A DNA stretch of 64,000 bases. It comes from Bryum argenteum. Its lineage: Eukaryota; Streptophyta; Bryopsida; Bryales; Bryaceae. Positions 12,975 to 25,660 of this stretch are shown piece after piece; the stretch's first letter is position 1; each line of letters begins with the position of its first letter. Both the position numbers and the translations under genes were made by a program. Location: NCBI GenBank assembly GCA_037043015.1, contig CM073324.1, forward strand, positions 25,374,097 to 25,438,096, written 5' to 3'. The notes under the pieces are model-generated. The model did no database searches. It was given only the letters and a program-made list of their open reading frames with translations, and was not told where the DNA came from.

Positions 12975-13780
12975 GCGCGGGTCCCTACCCGCTCTATCAT
13001 CCTAGCTACAAATCTACTGCAATCAACAACCAAATCCTTCTTCCACATTCCCTCAAGCAAAAGTCACTGCGTTGTAGTAGACCGACTCTCACCTGCGAGA
13101 CTTCTCCACCTAACATACAGCAAAGCACAGGGTTGCCGGACAATGCTAAAAGATATACATCAGTTCTACCGCCATGACTACGAGAGCGATGGTCACTTGC
13201 AGAGAAGCGCTTCTAGCTCGAAATGCAAGGCTGTAGCGAAAGCGACGCGCACACATATATGGAGAGGAACAAGCGTAAGCTCGTGACACTGTCCAGCAAC
13301 AGAAGCAACAACACCGGTGCTTGTAGTAGCTGCTGCAAACACCATGGCCAGCTGAGGGAGGTCTCCTGCAAATTACGATCGACTGACGACAGGCACAGCA
13401 CCCCAGGCCAGGAAGAATGGAATCAGTCAGTGAGGCAGGTAAGTGTACCGGAATTGGTGAGTGAGGATTACAGCAGCTAGAAAGAGAGAAATGTAATTGA
13501 ATAAGTGGGCAGGATTGAAGAGAAGGGGAGAAGCTTGAGATTTGTGTGTGAGACGGTGGCGACGGTGACGGGCAGGACGACGGAGCCGCAAAGGGCACAT
13601 GCATCAAGGGCGTGAGCTGAGTGAGTGCACCATTGCTGGGACATGGCTGGCTGGCTGGCTGGCTGCCTGTCTGCTTTCCTTCCTGCACTTTCACCCAGAC
13701 TCCTGGCTCTCCATTATTCACCCTCTTTAATGCTCCCAGTCGTGATTAGAAATATTAGTGGTGGGATTTGATTGACAATT
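12975..13780. other. Upstream region of the GT47 gene
   Basis: Probable promoter and 5' UTR of the minus-strand glycosyltransferase. It contains a CTGG/GGCT microsatellite near 13642-13665 and pyrimidine-rich runs. A 191-residue open frame on the minus strand is rich in Ser, Pro and Cys without any family feature, and I read it as chance. Confidence 0.45.
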
Positions 13781-14440
13781 TCCAACCAGCTTTATCATAT
13801 TTATTGCTTTAGATGTGATGAAAATTGTCAACCAGCTTTACCATTTATATGGTAACACTATTTTCAACCCATCTAAAATTGTCAAAAATCCTACAAAGGA
13901 AAAGTAGTCCAAAACTAAACCCCCCTTGCACTAAAATGTGAATACCACCTCTTCCTCATATGTTCGATCAAGTAAGTGTTCTTAGCACAAAAACTAGACC
14001 TAAACTAAAATCTACCCCAACAAATGAAGTTCAGATCCAACAATGGTAGAAGGAAATACTCCTACTCAAAAACCATGAAATTTTTTCATATTTTTCATTC
14101 TAGAAACATAATAGCAAATCCAATACTAGTAGTATTCGGATCAACAATCTTCCAACTAGAGAGTTCGCAAGACTCATCTTCAAATCATATTCATGAAAAA
14201 AAAACTCACAAAAGACTACTTTTGATTTCACATAATTGGCTTGCCATGGTAAAACATGCCCCATGTTTGAAAAACCAAAACCAAAAGCTGCCTTCCTTAA
14301 AATTCATGCCATATATTCACAACTCATTGTATGAGTTTGCAATTTTAACCACACATACTAGACTTGACTTGAAACCCCACCCAAATAATTTCATCAAAAA
14401 TAAACTCTAGACGAAGAAGTTACGACTCTTCAAAAATGTA
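13781..14440 (+). mobile_element. Dispersed non-autonomous repeat family R, partial copy 1
   Basis: This stretch aligns with 48.0-48.55 kb in the same orientation. Shared phrases include ACAAAGGAAAAGTAGTCC, CACATAATTGGCTTGC, GGTAAAACATGCC and the closing GACGAAGAAGTTACGACTC / GATGAAGAAGTTATGGCTC. Indels and substitutions are frequent, so the copy is old. It has no coding capacity and ends before the terminal repeat seen in copy 4. Confidence 0.65.
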
Positions 14441-15349
14441 GGAAAATGACATCAGGGAGGGTTAAGTTGCGATTAATTTACTGATTGGTTTCATAATAAG
14501 TCAGATTCAATCATTCTAAACCAATCTGGCAGTTGGGCCCAAATTCTATGGTCTCAGTAAAGTGCAGCAGTTGGGAATATCAAAAGGGTATGTCTTGAGT
14601 CCAGTGAACACAGATTCCAGTAACTACAGTAAATTAGTATATGGTATGTAATTAGTCTGTAAAGTGACCAATACAGACTACAGTATGGCTTGAGTACCGC
14701 CAATCTAATTAAAGAGTAATGATGCTTTGGCTATCTCGGGACCTGACATGGCCATCTCCCTGACCTTTTGAAAATGTGTGGTACAAAATTAAAAGGATCC
14801 CGTCATGTATGTGGCCCATTTCAAACTTGAGATGCTGAACAAACACAACAAGATCTCAGTTACCTTCCAAAGTGCTTCATTTGTGAGAGAGGTTAATTGT
14901 CAGTCGTCAGCAACAATTTGAAATTCAACAACAAACAAATTAGTTAACGTCTAGTGTTCTAACTTTTGTTGTCAGTCCAGGTGATTAAGGTAACGTGCTC
15001 AATTATGGTGGGCATTTCTGCTTGGAAAATCTGTACATAGGTTTGTGTGCGTGGGTAATGTAAGTAGAAGATTGGATGTACTAGAATCGTCTATATTAGA
15101 CATGTTTATAACTTATGAGAAAATTTTGAAGTTGGACTTGTAGGTGTTTCTAGATTGACACACTCTGGAGTGAGTACATTGAAAACTAGCCATCTATGTA
15201 CCTTGGTCCTCCAAAGTTCGCTGTAGTGGGGCCACTTTGGGTGTTGAGCTGGCCGTTATTGAGCAAGTTGCCTTGAATGTGTTGTTCTTGGATGTAAGTG
15301 TATGTTTCATACTTTGAGTTTAAGCTCTTATTGCCAAGAATGTTGAAAG

Positions 15350-15865
15350 AAGACATTTTGGATGAAAGGCTGGAAGTTTGAAGAGCCATGACTTCTTCAC
15401 TCGGACTCCGTTTCAGACGGAATCATTTGGGCGGGGTCTTAAATCAAGTTAGGTTTAAGTGGTAAAAATTATAGACTTATGGAAGAAAGTATGAATTGAT
15501 GGAATGCATTTTAGTAAAGGCAGTTTTTGTTTTTGGGTTTTTAAGCATTAGGCATGTGTTACCATTGCAAGCCAATCATGTGAAGTCCAATGTAATTTTC
15601 CATGTCAATAGACTAAGTTGCATTTTCCAACTAAAAAACTGAGTTGGTGACTTTCTCATTGCAATAGTCTATTGGTAAGATTTTCACTTTTAAGATGAAA
15701 ATGATGAAAATCTCCAATCTTTGTTGAGTACTAATACATGATGATCTCTCAATATATGAGGTCTCATGACTCAATTTTTGACCCACATGACCTACACTAA
15801 GCTTACTACACGATTGTATTGTTAAGATCTAAATATCTCACTTTCATTTTCACTAATGACACTCC
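15350..15865 (-). mobile_element. Dispersed repeat family R, internally deleted copy 2
   Basis: This is the reverse orientation of the family. It starts with ACATTTTGGATGAAAGG, continues through GGAATGCATTTTAGTAAAGG and a match to the GGTAAAACATGCC region, then passes directly to the far-end part (TTGGTAAGATTTTCACTTTT, GTACTAATACATGATGATC, CTCATGACTCAATTTTTGAC). The roughly 400-bp middle found in copies 3 and 4 is missing. Confidence 0.65.
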
Positions 15866-18200
15866 AAACACAATGATGTGTTTAGAGTAAAAAGACCCAT
15901 GCATTTATAGGTCAATAATTCAAAACATGGCATGTACTATGTGCTTGCCTATGGTGAATTTTTGTATTTAGGTTAAGTTGAATCTATGACACACAGTGTA
16001 TGTCATTCGAACTATCAATGCAATGCAAGTATTCTCAATTTCATTACATTGTCATTCGAAGTCAAAATCTCCAAATGGTATAAAAATAAAAAAAGTTGTG
16101 ATTCTAAAATTTCAAATCAATAATGTCCATACTGTCATTAGTTTGTTATGGAACTCAAATTTATGCATTGAAAATATCCGCACTTGTTAGAATAATTTTT
16201 TTATTACAAATAGTGAGAGTTCCAAGTCTCTTCATCATGAAAAAGCCATTGATGTTCACATCATCATCATCCATGAGCCAGGCTTTGAGCGAGATTTGAA
16301 CCTGAGAAAGTGGAAGTAAGAGTTAAGGGCGACAGTGACAAAAGAGGGCAGGAGTAATAAAACTGGTCAATGTCGAACGATGTCAGTCAGAAACTGAGAA
16401 TTTATTTAAGGGAGGCACCTGCTAAGGGAGGCCTTGCGCTTCGGTTGAGACATCACGTAGAGATTGAGGCAATCATGCTACATCCCTAGCTAGCATAGCT
16501 TAGTTACTAGTACCCATAACTTAATCAGCCAGGCAGGGCAGGGAAGGGAAGGGAACAGGCACCTACAAACCTGCAATCTGATGGAGACCATACACTGACT
16601 GACACCCGCTCTCCCCCACTTGCCCCCAATTTCAGTTACAGGCAGTTAGCTAGAGCAAGCAAAAAGCGAAGAGAAGCACCTCATCTCTCACTGCTGCATA
16701 CTTTTCAAGTAAGTTCAAGCACCTGCGCATTTACAGATATTGATTGCAAAGCTTACAACGGAGCCTGGCCGGTTCTCCCTCCCTGCTTTGTTGACAAAGC
16801 GAGGGAAACTGCAGTTGAGAGAATGCGACATCACAACCGTCCGCTCTCTGCCCAGTGTACCGCAAAGCAGACAAGCTTACACTGAACCCGTTCCCCATTT
16901 GATGATGTACTTTCATTAGGAGCGTTCTCATCGGTGTAGATGATGATCAGTGTCTGAGCAGACTAGAGTACGTCTCTGTGAGAAGGGACCAGTTTTGATT
17001 CACGGAGGAGGTAAGAAGTGCACAGATGTTGTAAGCTAGTACTCCAGATTGAAGCAAAGCAACGTCTTTTTGTGTAAAGTGTGACACATGCAAAGTGTTG
17101 GTTCTAGCTCAACCAACATCGTTGACCGTCTGCGCAAAGTCCTGATGTGCTGAGAGGAACATACGGATTACGGAAGTCGACGATTCTGGCCGATTGAGCG
17201 AGTGCTGTGTTCATGTCAACCAAGAAACAACCGATTGATCAGGGGCATGAGCGCTCACTGGCAACGTACTCTGATCGCATATGAAAATTAGATTTCAAAA
17301 CTCAAATTCGATGTTTACAATGACTATGGTTAAAAATTCGAAATTTACAATGAAATGGCTAAAACTTGTATTTCGATTAAATCTTTCAACATTCTGATTT
17401 TTTACTGTATCACGAGTTTAACATAGTTGACATTCCTTTTGAGGACAATTTATTTATTTAATTTCACTTTTGATGCTTGAGTGGTCAACTTTAAATCTTG
17501 TCATCTTGAATTTTCACTCAAAAATGTGAAGATTGTCGAAACACCATCACTTGATAAGCATAATCGTCACCATCGAAATACGATATTTATACACCAGTGT
17601 TCTTAAACCTGTGTTAACATGCAACATTCGAAAAGAATTTGATGCACCCTTTCACATATGAAAGGTTACAGCACAACTTTTCACCTTCAAAGGACAGCCA
17701 AGCCAAAGCTTCACCAGCCTTTGAGCTCCATTGCTGGTAGCTAGCTAGAAAACGCGACGAGCATCACCATGTCGGTGATCGGATGAGTTCAAAATAATGT
17801 GTCCGGGACGTGGCCGAATCAAATAAACCGCTTCTGAGTTTGTCAATAATCTCCAGTTGATCGAGCACAAACTTACTTACATCCTTCATCACAGTAGCGA
17901 AGATGCCGTGCCCAGATCCAAAGCCCAAGTACAGGCCTCTGAATTGCGACGACGACAAGAAAAATTTTCCTGTCAGACAATGCTTCAACCTTGAATGCTC
18001 ACACTTTCCCATTCCGTCAAGTCCCAGTGCTTCTTAAACAACTGCCACCACGTCCTCACTCTTATGCATCCGTATCTGCGCACTGTCTGAGTTTTTAAGC
18101 TCCTGGTCATCTCGATACTCGCATAGCTTAACCGAGTAACTGTCCAGTCCATAGCCAGTGTCAGATGAATTGAATCGTAACCATGTGCAACGACGTAAAT
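15866..18200. other. Intergenic, no gene recognised
   Basis: The part from about 16.2 to 17.3 kb has a more even base composition and microsatellite-like patches (AGGGAAGGG near 16540) but no open frame that I can defend. From 17.76 to 18.2 kb the minus strand has open stretches discussed as a finding. No tRNA or rRNA was seen. Confidence 0.45.
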
Positions 18201-18204
18201 TGCT

Positions 18205-18465
18205 TCTGGAGTGGCAGTGGGTGATGTGAGTCGGGTGCATGGGGTGCAGTATGTGGAGGTTTGGGGTCCCGACAAGTCGAGCCGAAGATTCGCCATTGGA
18301 ACCCGAGCCAGTTTCGCCGTGGACCGCTTCAACAAGAAGCTGGTGGATGCCGTGAAGCCTGTGGTCTGCGTGGAAGCATACAAGGAAGGAGAAGACCCTG
18401 TGGAGTTTGGACCTGATGCGCCTCTCATGGCCATGTGCACCTGGGACCTGCGCGTTGTGCAAGAA
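18205..18465 (+). CDS. Possible exon of an unidentified protein
   Basis: The frame reads GVAVGDVSRVHGVQYVEVWG, then a soluble, compositionally normal stretch of about 85 residues including RFAIGTRASFAVDRFNKKL and EAYKEGEDPVEFGPDAPL, and ends at a possible donor (CAAGAAG/GTACTA). It has no ATG at its start and follows an in-frame stop, so if real it is an internal exon or a gene fragment. It lies about 90 bp before the peroxiredoxin start but has no peroxiredoxin features. I do not recognise the family. The opposite strand is also open here, which lowers confidence. Confidence 0.3.
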
Positions 18466-18556
18466 GGTACTAATGCTCGAGCACAATCTCAAAAACTTGC
18501 TTCCAATCCAACAACGCAAAGCTGTGGCTTATTCTGAGGATACACTGATTGTGCAC

Positions 18557-20153
18557 ATGTCGGTGGCAGCTCCGTTCGAGCCGATCGGAGTCGGTGACAA
18601 GATCCCCAACGGCGAGCTCACATATTTGGATGACGATGACAAACTGCAAGCTCACTGCATCTACGATCTGGTGAGGGACAAGCGTGTGGTGTTTTTTGGC
18701 GTACCAGGAGCATTCACACCCACCTGCAGGTACGCCAGCTTTTTACTGTACCTACCGGATTCAGCAACACCAGAGTATCTGAGGGGCTATGTTTACTGTT
18801 CCTTTTTACTGATTACTGAACTTATTCTTAGTCAACTATTCTCACAGACTAGAAGTAGTCATCATTCAACAAGTTGCAAAATGCCAATACTGATCGGTGA
18901 ATGAGTGTGCTGATCTCCACAGTTTGAAGCATGTCCCTGGCTTCATTCAGCGAGCAGAGGAGATCATGGACAGACAAGTGAAAGAAATCATTTGTATCAC
19001 AGGTTGGCCATTTTTGCACTGTCCATTTTGACTCATAGCAAGCAAAGTCAATGTACTTAGTTCCGCAGGTGTATAATTTAGACTATCATTCAATTCTTAA
19101 TGACCTACTTCTTGCATCTCTCAAGTTTCAAATGTGTCGAATTATTACTGGAAGAATGCAAGTTACCGAATCTCATATAAGCAACTGGAAATAAACTTGA
19201 TGACTTTCGTAGCAATGAAGAATTTCAAGAGTGTAGATATATATAGTGTCGATCAGCTCCTGGCAGTGGAGCTTGCATTATAAGATTTCTATACTACAAG
19301 TTCTCATCACCTGACTTTTTGATCATTTTGATCTATGAAGCATAGCATGCGAGAGGTTAATCAAGGCAACAAGAGTGATTTATGCATAAGGTCAGCATGC
19401 CTATTCTCGTGCGTTTAAGGGAAATTGAGGGAATCTATATACTTGGAAAGAGAAATGAGTGGGTTACTATTTTTCAGGGATGAGGAATAGGAAAAGACTC
19501 ATTTTCCCTATTTTTGTGGTCTCTAAAAAAACACACATAATTAAATACAATTTTTAGAAGTGTTAGCCTAAAAGCGGGCACCCTAATTATGTTTGCATGA
19601 GGTACATGCAAGGGAGGTTAGATCTTTATGAAAGAAAGAATCTTGGGTGCACGCTTTTAGGTAGGCGGACGGGAATAGGCAGGGTGACCGTACACTTTGG
19701 TGTATTAGGTTCATGAGAATTGGAAGGGGTTCGTAGTACTATACCATTGTTGTTATGTCCTATGGGCATACCTTCAAAGGTAGGTCGAATGGACACTATA
19801 TTCACGGCAACTCATAGGGGTTTGGTGTTGTTTTTCTTCATGCGAATCGCTTGACACATTTTGTTGGGGCTGGTTGTGTAGTGAATGATCCATTTGTAGT
19901 GAAAGAGTGGGAAAAGACCTACTGTGACAACAAGCATATCAAATTCTTGTGTGATGGTTCGGCCATTTGGACAAAGAAAATAGGGTTGGAGTTGGACTTG
20001 TATGATCGCGGCATGGGCGTTCGCTCTCGCCGCTATTGCCTTCTGGTCGATGATACCATTGTCAAAATCGCCAACATAGAAGAAGGTGGAGGATTGGAGA
20101 CCTCCACTGCTGATAGGATCATGTCGGACATGGAGGCTGGAAAGGGTGGCTAA
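18557..20153 (+). CDS. PRXII: Type II peroxiredoxin (PRXIIB-like, cytosolic)
   Basis: A thiol peroxidase that reduces hydrogen and alkyl peroxides using glutaredoxin or thioredoxin. Exons are 18557-18729, 18923-19002 and 19882-20153, giving 174 residues; intron 2 (879 bp) is long for this locus. The protein has VGDKIPNGEL near the N-terminus and the peroxidatic Cys57 in GAFTPTC, which continues across intron 1 as SLKHVPGF. The resolving Cys82 is in EIICIT, exactly 25 residues later as in plant type II enzymes. Also seen are VNDPFVVKEW, the LELDLYDRGMGVRSRR stretch and the C-terminal ADRIMSDM. The protein is about 10 residues longer than Arabidopsis PRXIIB, with a Gly/Lys-rich tail. No targeting peptide precedes Met1, which suggests cytosol. 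The start is the first in-frame ATG after the upstream TGA. Confidence 0.93.
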
Positions 20154-21594
20154 CCCTAATCTTGAAACACATTTTCTTAGAAATTTATTTCAATGGCATC
20201 AAGGAGATGACAACAAACAAGTGAGAGCGTGATAATACCAAGGTTGATAAGTTACAATTATCACCCTCAACATTTGGGACTAATTCAACCATTTTTGTCA
20301 CAACAAAATTGAGTCCACCTTCTCTCATCGATGTAGCATTGAAATCCATAACTTTAAGTTGAATGAGTGTGTATGGAACAAACGATGTCAATCTTTACAA
20401 CCAACATAAATTCTTGAAGGCCCAAACATATTCAAATCTGACAAATGTGTATTTGCGAATGTGATCAAGACTATGTATGTTATGTACTGCAATGATCCTG
20501 TCAACTTCTAAGTAGACAAAGGTCTTCCTTGGTGATTAGGATTTGTTTGAAAATTGATTTGTTTTCTTCGAAGACAACAAATTGGGTGATTTAGGGAGTG
20601 AAATAATGTTCTTGAAAATTAAAACATTCACTTGGACTCCAATTTGGTTTCCTAGACGATATGGTAGGAGACTCGGAAATTGCTCAAACTTGAAATCAGC
20701 AAGCTGACTGGGAGTTGCCAAGGGATCTTTTCTGGAGGTTCGACCAATTGAATCATTGATTTTGAATCAATATTGAATTAGTTAAGAATTTGGGAAGGGG
20801 AACCAAAACCAATTAGCTCTAAATGTACATAATGAGTACATTGAGATTCAAAGTTACAACTTAAAGACACCTCCACACCTCCTGCTTGGATAGATCTGGT
20901 GAGTGGTTTGTACCGCTGCATGGGTTTAGAGCCAGCTAATGGGAGTGATTCAGAGAACGGTGTCGTGCTGTAAAGATTTTGAGCCACGTACTATGAATAA
21001 TGGAGAACCGAAGGATTTAGAGAGGGCATTAGAACAATTCGAAAACAAACATCTCAAGATTGGGACCAGCCCTTTTTTCCTGGCGACATTATCGTCATAT
21101 GACTCGAAAGTGAACACCCTGATTGGGTCCATGAGTGGGAGATTTGCTCTAAACAAGGTCTCAGCTCAAAACCAACACCATTTTGATTTCGACTTCAGAA
21201 AAAATACTTCATTTGGTACAAGAATCAACATGTGAAACCCATTATAAGTGAAGACCACTGAAATATAAGAGATAGAATGTGAACAAAAACAATGGCCTCT
21301 ACCCAACTCAACAACAAGTTGGTTTGAAATTAAAAGAATACCACTACCCCAGCCTAAACCTCCGCACGCCCTAAACCCTAAAACCACACCACAGACGGCG
21401 TTTCAACTCCATGATTCGTAAGAGGAAGTGGTCCTTACGCTATGATACATGCTTGCAGAAGTGGCTTTTCTTCATGCCCAACGCCAGCTTGACATGTTTT
21501 ACATGTCCACCATGCCAAGGTTAATCGCTGCTTCACTCGTAAAATTTGGTGGTGTCAATTTGTATAAAATTCAAACTTGCTTCCAGACTCTGGT
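20154..21594. other. Intergenic between convergent peroxiredoxin and PGAM genes
   Basis: AT-rich sequence with short open frames on both strands, none with a recognisable family. A telo-box-like CTAAACCCTAAAAC lies near 21371. It probably includes the 3' UTRs of both genes. Confidence 0.45.
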
Positions 21595-23310
21595 CTAATT
21601 GCGGGGGTTTGACTGGTCCCGGTAATTAGCAAGATCCTGCACAGCACACACACGAAACATCTCAAAAACAGGACACGAAAATTCTCAGAAAATGCTCACT
21701 TGTGTAAGTGGGTTGAGTGTAGATACTTAAGATAAGTGCAGCTTTGTTTACCTCTGTCAAGGCATAGACACCATGGACAGTGGGTCCGACAGGACTTCCC
21801 CTGCGAAGAAACTTGGAGTCTTTCAAAGTATAAAGCATGGGGATGCCAGTGGAAAGCTCAAGTTCGATGACTTCCTTGGACGTAAGTTGGTCCAGGTACA
21901 TGATGATGGCTCGCAATGAATTGCCATGAGCTGCAATCATGATGTTCTTCCCTGCCTTGAGCTCTGGGACCACCTGTGTACATTAATAACAGTCAACTTT
22001 AGTAATGATATCCTTCAGGTCATGCTTTTTGGGAGCTCTTTTTGGAGTTTGGTTCAGCTTACATTGTCCACGAAGTACTTGACAGCACGCTCCGCACACA
22101 TCTCCAGACTCTCTCCATTGGGAGGGGGGATGTCGTAGCTTCGACGCCATTCTTTCACTTGCGCGTCACCGAACTTGTCTGCCGTCTCCTTCTTGTTCAA
22201 TCCTTGCAACTCACCGTACCTGCGTGCCATTAACGCCATCCTCAATCAGAAAGGAACCATCGACACAGTAAAACTCCGAGGAATAAGTGCCTCTAAGCCA
22301 CGACACAGCATTGCTGGTTTTCACTGAAAATTAACAAAGAAAACGTTTACAGGAAGAGTCTCCACGAGGAAAGGGGCTTCGAACGACGAAGGTAATTTCA
22401 AAAGCTGAATTCCGAGGTGCACAGGCCTTTCCAATTCAAGGTTCTCTCGCGGTGAACAGGCAGATGGATTGTGATGAACTTACGAACAAACGAAAGTTCG
22501 GGAGTATGAAGGGAGCTTACATGCGCTCATTGAGCTGCCATGCTGTGACGACAGGGATGACCTCGTCGGTGTCGCTGAAGATCTGGCTCCACGCCTTCGC
22601 CCTTTCGCTTTCGTTGTGGAGAATCACAGGCACCTGGCATCATCATCATCACAGGACAAGTAAGTTTTATGCAGGCTAAACCCCTTTCGAGGCGGAGACG
22701 ACGAGGGAAGGGGTCGGAGGCTCACTTTCTGGCGATGATGTTGAGTCATGGCGAGCATGGCGGTCATTTGGGCGCGGATGAGAGCGGAGGTGAAGATCAG
22801 ATCCACGGGAAGCTCGCTAATGCGCTTGCCGGCTTCGATAGCCTCTTCCACGCCCGTTTGCGAGAGCGGCACGTCCACGCAACCCGTGAACAGATTCTTC
22901 GAGTTCCATAGCGACTCTCCGTGACGGATCAGAATCAACGCCGACTCCCCTGCAGCCACCAAAACCCAGAAACACCTCAATGCTGCTGCCCCACAAAACC
23001 AAATCAGCCAAAACCAAATACCACCTCAATGCTGCCGCCCCAACAAAACCAAACCAGGGAAACCTCACGAAGGCTACTTACTGGTGCCGGAGCTAGTGGC
23101 GGACGCGCCGTTGGTCACGGCAGAGGTCGTAGTTTCGGCAGATTGTTGCAAAGTGCAAGAGACACTCAAGCTTCTACTCCAAAGGGTCCGGCGAGCGAAG
23201 TGGAGAGTGCTCTTGGAGCTGATCCCGGCAAGCGCGGGGTTGTTGACATGGTGGCGCCTCAATGCAGCGCCAGCCGCGAGAGAAGATGAGGCAGAGCACG
23301 CAGCCGCCAT
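21595..23310 (-). CDS. Plastid-targeted 2,3-bisphosphoglycerate-dependent phosphoglycerate mutase
   Basis: It interconverts 3- and 2-phosphoglycerate through a phospho-histidine. Six exons (minus) keep one frame: 23310-23082, 22949-22726, 22633-22521, 22219-22063, 21973-21752 and 21636-21595, giving 328 residues. Residues 1-75 are rich in Ser, Ala and Arg with few acids and look like a chloroplast transit peptide. The catalytic domain starts at [13 protein letters not shown] (phospho-acceptor His86), followed by [26 protein letters not shown] and the [13 protein letters not shown] loop that spans intron 3. The second catalytic His257 lies in [10 protein letters not shown], and the protein ends after [18 protein letters not shown]. 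Plant cytosolic mutases are usually the unrelated cofactor-independent type, so the plastid signal on this one is consistent with family knowledge. All junctions are GT-AG and no damage was seen. Confidence 0.93.
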
Positions 23311-24770
23311 AGCTCACTTGCGAAATAGAAAAGAATACAAGCCCCCACAGGCTAAGAAGAAACAATGCAATGCTGAAAGCAAAGCTGGAGCCAATGCGAT
23401 TCGATTCGTCGCGCCACAGCAGCGGCAAATCACGAGGCGAGCAACTTGGAGCCCCAACAACAACAACAACAGCAACAACAGCAACTAACTTACCCAAGAC
23501 CCAGCACTCAGGCTTTAGAGCTTTTCCTCGTAAACCTTATTATTATTCCCTCGAAAGCAAAAGATGAAAGGGAACCAACATTCTATTTTTATTTCGCCAC
23601 ACAAAAGTGCAATTACTGTGGATGGTCTCTTTGAGTTTCGTAGATTTCAATGCTCTTGCGCTTTTTGGTGCGGGGAACTGTTCGCAACAGCAGCCACAAC
23701 TTCAACGAGAGAGACTTTGGCTTTCGAGGTGACTTGACTTGACCTCATGGACTCATGTCACGCCCACAAACTAGGAAATTTTCAGAAACTAAAAGGTGAC
23801 CCACACCATTTACTTTATTTTCAAGTTTGGGTTTCAGTAGAATGTATACATTGTACATTTTTCACATTGTTGGAGTAATCAAAGGTTACATGCTCTAAAA
23901 AGATTAGGGAGTGCTTATTGGGCAGCATTCAAGGGGATAAATTCTTGAAATGTGCAAAGTATGTAGGAGATTGGAATCATGCATATTGGGTTTCATTTGA
24001 ATTGGTTCAAAATTTTGGAAGTGAGAGAAGTAGGTGTTTAATTGCACACTTTGTATCAAAGGTTGTGATGTACCTCTTGCTTGAATGCACCTGATATGTG
24101 GTTTTTGAGTATTTTACAATGTCAAGTGATTCTATTATATCAATGAAAAAGTTATGATATGAGTGTAATAATGTTGAGCAAAGAATATGTAAAACCTCCG
24201 TATTCACTTACTTATGATGATCAATGTGTTCTCTATAATTCTTTCTACACTATAATTCTTTCTAAGCTTAAATTTAGATATCATGTTCATGTATTTCCAA
24301 TTTTCTTAACATTCTTTTGGATCCTTCAACGTCTAAGCCCTTTGAAGTCACTAAGTGATACTCAATTCATATAGAACTTGACAATTCTTAGAAAATATAA
24401 TTTCATTAGCATACTATCTATTATGGTATTTATTTCCAACCTGTACTTGTGTACTAATTAATTCATGAAACATGGCCTAAACTAAATCTTGTTCAGAAAT
24501 AACAACATTAGTTATCTAGATTTAGACATGAAATTTTGAATACCAATAACAAACATTAAATGCTTTATTAGTATTATGATATATATGTACTTGTCATTTC
24601 AAAAGGAATTGTTCTTCAATCTTTTCGACATTTTTTTAAGATTCAAAATTCCAACCATAATGAGAGACACTCCTAGTACCGGTCATCTTATGAAACATAA
24701 CTTCAAATATCACACGAAATGGTAAAACCTCCTCGAATGAGCAAAAATAAAATTGTGTTTAACCCCTAGA
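23311..24770. other. PGAM upstream region and AT-rich spacer
   Basis: The first few hundred bases after 23310 are probably the PGAM promoter and 5' UTR. A CAA microsatellite (about 23455-23485) sits in it. The remainder is AT-rich with no recognisable gene. Confidence 0.45.
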
Positions 24771-25660
24771 CTTGCCAATGTCAAAAAACAACATTTTGGA
24801 TGAAGGACAAAAACTTTGAAGAGCCACAACTTCTAAAAGTGGTTTTGGATAAAATCACATGAGTTGGATCCTACATCAATTCTAGTTTGTGTGGTAATAA
24901 CTGTAAACCCATCCAATGGAGTTCAAAGGAATGACATGCATTTTAGTGAAGGGAACTCTTGTTTTTGAACATGGGGCATGTTTAACCATTCGAAGGCAAT
25001 TATGGGAGATTAAGAAAATGTTATTATGAATATCTTTTAGAATATCATGATCTTAAGATGAACTTTGATAACTTTGTACTTGAATTTTTTTTGATCCAAG
25101 AACTTTTGGTATTAGATTTGCAATGATGTTGCCACAACGAAAAAAGTGAGAAAATGAATGATTTTTGAGGAGCTACATCACCTTCATCCACCGTTGAATT
25201 TTGACTTTATTTTTTGTGATGGATTCTAATTAGAGTCTAGTTTACGTGGTAGAGACCTTGACAAAATCAAGGCGGTATTGAACTTAAGGCATAGATTCAA
25301 GTGCAAAGGGTTGAGTTCTGGACTATGTTCCATTTGTAGAAGTTTTGGTAATTTTCACCATTGCAAGGCCATTATTTGCGCAAACTTTTGGATTCTTTTG
25401 TTCAAGGGTGTCATTGAGATAAAGTTAAACATCTTTGTAGTTGGTGGTTTTATTTTTTAATTATTTTATTACAATTGTTCTATTGGTAATATTTTCACTG
25501 TAAAGTGAAAATGCTGACAATTTGTGATGTTTTTTGAGGACTAATATATTGTGATCTCAAGGCCTCATGACTCAAAATTTGACCCACATGATGTACAATA
25601 TGTTTATTGCAGTATGATAACCATTCAAATAACGTATCTATTTTTGAGATTGTCTTCTTC
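24755..25660 (-). mobile_element. Dispersed repeat family R, near full-length copy 3
   Basis: Nearly the whole length aligns to 47.7-48.6 kb in inverted orientation. The left edge TTTAACCCCTAGACTTGCC matches the terminal sequence of copy 4 (TAACCCCTAAACGTCC on the complementary strand). The sequence then runs through ACATTTTGGATGAAGG, ATGCATTTTAGTGAAGG, GGGGCATGTTTAACCATT and CTTTATTTTTTGTGATGG to CACTGTAAAGTGAAAATGC and GACTAATATATTGTGATC. The far terminus is missing. There is no coding capacity. Confidence 0.7.

Noticed and set aside
13146-13721. A 191-codon minus-strand open frame upstream of the GT47 gene
   Set aside because: Low-complexity Ser/Pro/Cys composition, no family features, and the plus strand is also open; most likely promoter sequence.
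21371-21385. Telomere-like CTAAACCCTAAAAC and the TTAGGGTTAGGGTTT near 26180
   Set aside because: Too short for interstitial telomere tracts; single telo-boxes are common in plant promoters and introns.
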